64,000 bases of DNA. Source: Anaerolineales bacterium. Its GTDB lineage: Bacteria; Chloroflexota; Anaerolineae; Anaerolineales; UBA4823. The stretch spans positions 124,001 through 188,000 of the forward strand of contig JAGVAD010000007.1 in assembly GCA_020060465.1 (NCBI GenBank). The letters are read 5' to 3'. The translations under genes and the position numbers were made by a program. The notes below the pieces were generated by a model that was not told where the DNA came from, did not search any database, and saw only the letters and a program-made list of their open reading frames with translations. Of the stretch, positions 60,640 through 64,000 are shown piece after piece; position 1 is the stretch's first letter, and each line of letters starts with the position of its first letter.

Positions 60640-61194
60640 CTAATTTTTCTCTGCTGGGATGAAATAAACATCCGTGGGTTTTAGTTTGCTGTTGCGCAGA
60701 AAGCGCGGCCGCACCGACATACCAATCCATTCCAATGTGGGCTGCTCTGGGTCAACACCCATCAGGCGCGTCAGGAGCAAGGTGTTCACGCCCTCAAATT
60801 CAATCAGTGCCAGGACAAAGGGCGTTTCCGGCAAGAATTCCTCTGAACCAAAATAACACACTGTGAAAGCGTGCACCTGAGCCGGGCGTTCGGTGATGTC
60901 AATCCAGACGGTTTCCTCGCCGGAGTACATGTCGTGGCCGCGCGGCGTGGCATACGTGTAACCACTGCTTGCCGCCTGGGAAGCCAGTAATCGGCGGTTG
61001 GTCAAGCCGGCGAACCACGGGCTGTCTTGCCCGTAGGAGTGCAGGTAAGTAATGCGATATTCTTGTTCGATCTCTAACGGCGCCATTTTCTTCAGAAAAG
61101 CCAGCGCTTCGGGTGTGGTTTCGACCGGGAACGGCACACCGTGGACGATATAGCCGCCCAGTTTTTCTTCGCGTTGATTGGGTAACTTTGCCAT
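60640..61194 (-). CDS. DUF35/OB-fold thiolase partner without zinc cysteines
   Basis: The start at 61194 follows GGGAGG. 184 residues. The layout is that of DUF35 proteins, which pair with thiolases: an N-terminal helix, a rubredoxin-like zinc ribbon and an OB-fold (about 85-170). Here the ribbon region reads ASQAASSGYTYATPR, where family members have CxxCG...C..C; all zinc cysteines are replaced. The OB-fold is intact (VCYFGSEEF, FVLALIEFEGVNTLLLTRLMG). 17 bp downstream of the thiolase gene, so they form a complex. Confidence 0.75.
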   Translation of the reverse strand: MAKLPNQREEKLGGYIVHGVPFPVETTPEALAFLKKMAPLEIEQEYRITYLHSYGQDSPWFAGLTNRRLLASQAASSGYTYATPRGHDMYSGEETVWIDITERPAQVHAFTVCYFGSEEFLPETPFVLALIEFEGVNTLLLTRLMGVDPEQPTLEWIGMSVRPRFLRNSKLKPTDVYFIPAEKN

Positions 61195-61211
61195 CGCTCG
61201 CCTCCCGAAAT

Positions 61212-62576
61212 TTAGATGACGCGCTCCAAAATCGAAACGGTGACGTATGTCCCCGTTCCAGCGTGGCTGTGGATTGCCCCACGCACCGCGTTCTTGACTT
61301 GCAATGTGGCGTCGCCGAAATGCTTGTGGATGCTGCCTTGCAACTGCCAGATGGCGAAGACGCCCTGCATCAGCCCGGTCGCGCCGACCGGATGACCACA
61401 GGCAATTAAGCCGCCGGAAGGATTGACCGGGCATTGCGGCGCCTCGGGCGCCTTCAGCCCGTAGTCAATATCCGGCATGAAGGCTTTACCTGATACGGCA
61501 AAGGGGCCGCCTTCCCCATAGCGGCATAACCCCAGGTCTTCATAAGTCTGGATTTCGCTGGAGGTGTAAGCGTCATGTAGTTCGATGAAATCCAGCTCCT
61601 GCAGAGGGTGATAGATGCCGGCCATCTTATACGCCATGTTGCCGGCGGTGCGCCCGGCGCGGAAGGAATGCACGCCTGGGTAACGCGTGCCGCGCTGCCA
61701 TAGACGGCGGTAATAAGCGCAGGTTTCATCGGACGAACGTTCTTCCTCGGTGGCGTAATCGCGCATGAACTCATCGTAATCCACATGCGGGCGATCTGCC
61801 ATCCGCATGGCGTCGGTGCCGCGCCCGATGCCCACCACCTGCACCAATGGCCGTGGAACGCGCGCCCCGGCTGCCTCCAGCCGTTCAAGCCCTTCATCGG
61901 AAGCCAGGATCACCGCCGCCGCGCCGTCGGACATGACACAGATATCCAGGCGAGTGAGCGGCCAGGCCACCATTGGAGCGTTGCGCACATCTTCTACCGT
62001 ATAACGGTTGCGTTTCTGCGCATAAGGATTGTAAAAGGCGTTGATGTGATTTTTAACGCTCACTGCTGCCATTTGATCCACGGTGGTGCCAAACTCTTTC
62101 ATATGGCGGGTGACCATCATGGCGTAATAGCCGGAGTAGAAGCCGCCTACTGGATAGTCGAAGGAGACATCTGAGGCCAGCGCGATAAACTCGTTGCCCT
62201 TCCAGGTTTCCACATGGCTCATCATTTCGAAGCCATAAGCCACACATACGTCCATGTGTCCACTGGCGACGGACTTCCATGCCTCCTGGAAACAAATGCC
62301 GCCGGTCGCCCCGCCGCCTTCCACGCGGTGGCTGGGCTTGGGCGTCAGCCCCAGATAATCCTGCGCCATAATGCCGGCCATCAATTGTCTGGTGAAATGG
62401 TCGGAAAAGTAGGAAGCTACTGAACCATCCACCAGGCGGGTGAATGTAGGAAAATCCAGCCCAATATCTTGAATGGCATAGTCATAGGCTTCTTTGACGA
62501 TTGCCTGAAAGGTTTTGTCGCGGCGCGCCTTAACAAATTTGGATACACCGCCCGAAATTGCATATACAGGTCTCAT
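61212..62576 (-). CDS. Thiolase-fold protein lacking the nucleophilic cysteine (SCPx/Ltp2-like)
   Basis: The start at 62576 is set by the GGAGG just before it; an earlier ATG contains that ribosome site. 454 residues of the SCPx-thiolase type. The usual VENACASG motif reads VEGGGATG, so the acyl-accepting cysteine is glycine. The C-terminal GGLIACGHPVGATG motif is kept. The same change occurs in Ltp2-type aldolases that work with DUF35 partners in steroid side-chain cleavage, so a carbon-carbon lyase acting on a CoA ester is more likely than a thiolase. Confidence 0.82.
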   Translation of the reverse strand: MRPVYAISGGVSKFVKARRDKTFQAIVKEAYDYAIQDIGLDFPTFTRLVDGSVASYFSDHFTRQLMAGIMAQDYLGLTPKPSHRVEGGGATGGICFQEAWKSVASGHMDVCVAYGFEMMSHVETWKGNEFIALASDVSFDYPVGGFYSGYYAMMVTRHMKEFGTTVDQMAAVSVKNHINAFYNPYAQKRNRYTVEDVRNAPMVAWPLTRLDICVMSDGAAAVILASDEGLERLEAAGARVPRPLVQVVGIGRGTDAMRMADRPHVDYDEFMRDYATEEERSSDETCAYYRRLWQRGTRYPGVHSFRAGRTAGNMAYKMAGIYHPLQELDFIELHDAYTSSEIQTYEDLGLCRYGEGGPFAVSGKAFMPDIDYGLKAPEAPQCPVNPSGGLIACGHPVGATGLMQGVFAIWQLQGSIHKHFGDATLQVKNAVRGAIHSHAGTGTYVTVSILERVI

Positions 62577-62647
62577 CCCTCCTCCTTTGGATCGCATCTA
62601 TTGAGTGATGATCTATCTGCGCCTGGGTTCGGAACAGCGCCTATTGC

Positions 62648-63520
62648 TTAGATTTTACCAGCCGCGCGGGCCAGCGCAAGCACCCGTTGAGCGGATTTCA
62701 TAATTGGTGCATCAATCATTTTCCCGTCCAGGGCAAATGCGCCTTTTCCGGCCTTTTGGTGTTCCTCGAACGCCTGCTGCACCCGCAGCGCATAGGCGAT
62801 AGCTTCGTCGCTGGGGGTGAAAGCCTCTTGAACCGGCGCGACCTGGTTGGGGTGAATGATCTGCTTGCCGGAGAATGCCATCTGCGCTCCCTGTTCGGCT
62901 TCACGCCTCAAACCTTCAATATCTTGAAAGTCAATATAAACCATGTCAATCGCCTGCAAGTCATAGGCTGCTGCGTAGGTTACCACGGCGCTGCGGGCGT
63001 AAAACACTTCCCAGCCTTCTGGGGTTCGGGTAGCGCCTATGTCGCCGGCGAAATCCTCCGCGCCGAAGATAATCGCCTGCAAGCGCGGATCAGCAGATGC
63101 AATTTGCGGCAGATTGACCACGCCGCGCGCCGATTCTACCACTGCCAGCAAACAGATGCTCTCCTTTGGCCAGCCATACAGTTCCTCGTAGCCGGCGATC
63201 ATCTGACTCACCCATTGAATCTGCTCGGCGTGTTCCACTTTTGGGATCACAATCCCATCCGGGCGTGCTGGCAAAACCACAGCCAGATCATCGCTTTCGA
63301 ACCCGCTGCCAATGGCGTTAATGCGCGCCAGCCGCTCTGCTGCGCCAAAGTTCAGAGATTGCAGCGCCTGGGCGATGGTTTGGCGCGCTTCTGCTTTGCG
63401 ATTGAGCGCCACGCCGTCTTCCATGTCCATACAGATACAATCCACCCCCAGCGTGGTTGCTTTTTGGATCTTGCGCATATCGTCGCCGGGCATATAGAGA
63501 AGGGCGCGTCGAGCGTGCAT
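62648..63520 (-). CDS. HpcH/HpaI (CitE-like) CoA-ester lyase
   Basis: 290 residues. RALLYMPGDDMRKIQKA at the start, DMEDGVALNRK (Mg2+ and substrate site), RINAIGS, ICLLAVVESARGVVN and FGAEDFAGDIG are the CitE/malyl-CoA-lyase motifs, followed by HPNQVAPV. It cleaves or forms hydroxyacyl-CoA esters such as malyl- or citramalyl-CoA. Separated by 71 bp from the thiolase-like gene downstream. With the two CoA-type genes it suggests a pathway degrading a CoA-bound acid. Confidence 0.88.
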   Translation of the reverse strand: MHARRALLYMPGDDMRKIQKATTLGVDCICMDMEDGVALNRKAEARQTIAQALQSLNFGAAERLARINAIGSGFESDDLAVVLPARPDGIVIPKVEHAEQIQWVSQMIAGYEELYGWPKESICLLAVVESARGVVNLPQIASADPRLQAIIFGAEDFAGDIGATRTPEGWEVFYARSAVVTYAAAYDLQAIDMVYIDFQDIEGLRREAEQGAQMAFSGKQIIHPNQVAPVQEAFTPSDEAIAYALRVQQAFEEHQKAGKGAFALDGKMIDAPIMKSAQRVLALARAAGKI

Positions 63521-63589
63521 ATTTGCTTCCTGCTACTCTAACTCAATCCAAACGATTTGACTCGATGGATCGGCGCGGATGGGCGACAT

Positions 63590-64000
63590 TTATCGTTGAG
63601 CGATCCATGCCAGGAACACACTGAAAAAATAGAGGACAATCATTGGCAGCATCACCAGGCTCATGTTGACTGGATCCACCGTTGGGGTGATCAACGCTGC
63701 GGCAACGGCGATGATGACGATTGCCAGGCGCCATTGCTGCGCCAACATTTTGGCTTTGACCCAGCCCAGTTTTGCCATTAAGAAGATCACCAGCGGAAAC
63801 TCAAAAGCGACGCCAATCCAGAACATCAGACTGGTGACAAATTTAACATAGGAAGATGGACGTGGAATGGTATGAATGCCCATGAAGTTTAGCAAGAAGG
63901 GCAGCGCTGTGGGTAACATGAAAAAATAGGCGAAAGCCATCCCACCGATGAAGAACAACGTCGCTACAGGGATGGCCAGCAGGCCATAGATACGCGACCG
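63590..64000 (-). CDS. tatC: Sec-independent translocase TatC, 5' end outside window
   Basis: The frame is open to the right edge; 137 codons are visible, covering the last four to five helices. ATLFFIGGMAFAYFFMLPTALPFLLNF, MFWIGVAFEFPLVIFLMAKLGWV and ALITPTVDPVNMSLVMLPMIVLYFFSVFLAWI with the conserved acidic FEFP and the D-P-x-S region identify TatC, the receptor of the twin-arginine export system. The stop is 69 bp upstream of the CitE-like gene on the same strand. Confidence 0.93.
   Translation of the reverse strand, partial: RSRIYGLLAIPVATLFFIGGMAFAYFFMLPTALPFLLNFMGIHTIPRPSSYVKFVTSLMFWIGVAFEFPLVIFLMAKLGWVKAKMLAQQWRLAIVIIAVAAALITPTVDPVNMSLVMLPMIVLYFFSVFLAWIAQR

Overview
This is a window of about 64 kb of chromosomal DNA with moderately high GC and mostly short intergenic spaces. 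It looks like an uncultured or environmental member of the Chloroflexota, most likely Anaerolineae-like. That placement is an inference from several features: exported beta-rich proteins (DUF11, parallel beta-helix) ending in a short LPxI-type tail, many lipoproteins with threonine/alanine-rich linkers, two F420-type (DDN-like) oxidoreductases, a membrane pyrophosphatase, a split glutamate synthase and stand-alone HD-GYP proteins. No rRNA, tRNA, prophage or CRISPR array was seen.

Layout. 1-6.2 kb: end of a surface protein, a small membrane protein, a membrane histidine kinase/LuxR-type regulator pair and an HD-GYP phosphodiesterase. 6.3-11 kb: a ferric-iron ABC importer operon (ATPase, fused permease, binding lipoprotein), divergent from a DtxR-type regulator, with a perfect 16-bp palindrome between them. 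11.4-24.6 kb: H+-pyrophosphatase, a candidate structured RNA with terminator, a glutamate synthase split into an FMN barrel protein and a glutaminase/GXGXG protein with an Ada-like repair protein and an EamA exporter between them, an HD-GYP response regulator and two peptidases.

25-30 kb is the most striking part. Two fluoride (crcB-motif) riboswitches, each with a terminator hairpin, point at each other from the two ends of a cluster: one leads into a translationally coupled pair of MutS-like ATPases (plus a third small frame broken by two TAG codons), the other into an MFS transporter. No CrcB/Fluc or CLC-F channel is present in the window.

30-49.5 kb is accessory DNA: DUF3592 proteins, a TetR regulator with a doubled operator, an operon of four lipoproteins (two polysaccharide-deacetylase-like, two esterases), and a long minus-strand run of small membrane proteins, CPBP proteases, a beta-lactamase-fold hydrolase, a flavodoxin and F420-type enzymes, with several decayed genes (cytochrome b561, beta-helix protein with one stop, frameshifted zinc-ribbon/membrane protein, truncated CPBP). 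49.2-57.5 kb: an operon of small membrane proteins, an SDR/MFS pair, and a RAYT transposase flanked on both sides by tandem arrays of its own ~64-bp double-hairpin repeat. Solo copies of this repeat, and of a second hairpin family, sit directly on TAG stop codons of neighbouring genes. 57.5-64 kb: a minus-strand run of HpcH/CitE lyase, a thiolase-like protein lacking the nucleophilic cysteine, its DUF35 partner lacking the zinc cysteines, a uracil-DNA-glycosylase-like protein and a large lipoprotein with a glycosidase-like barrel, with the end of tatC at the right edge.
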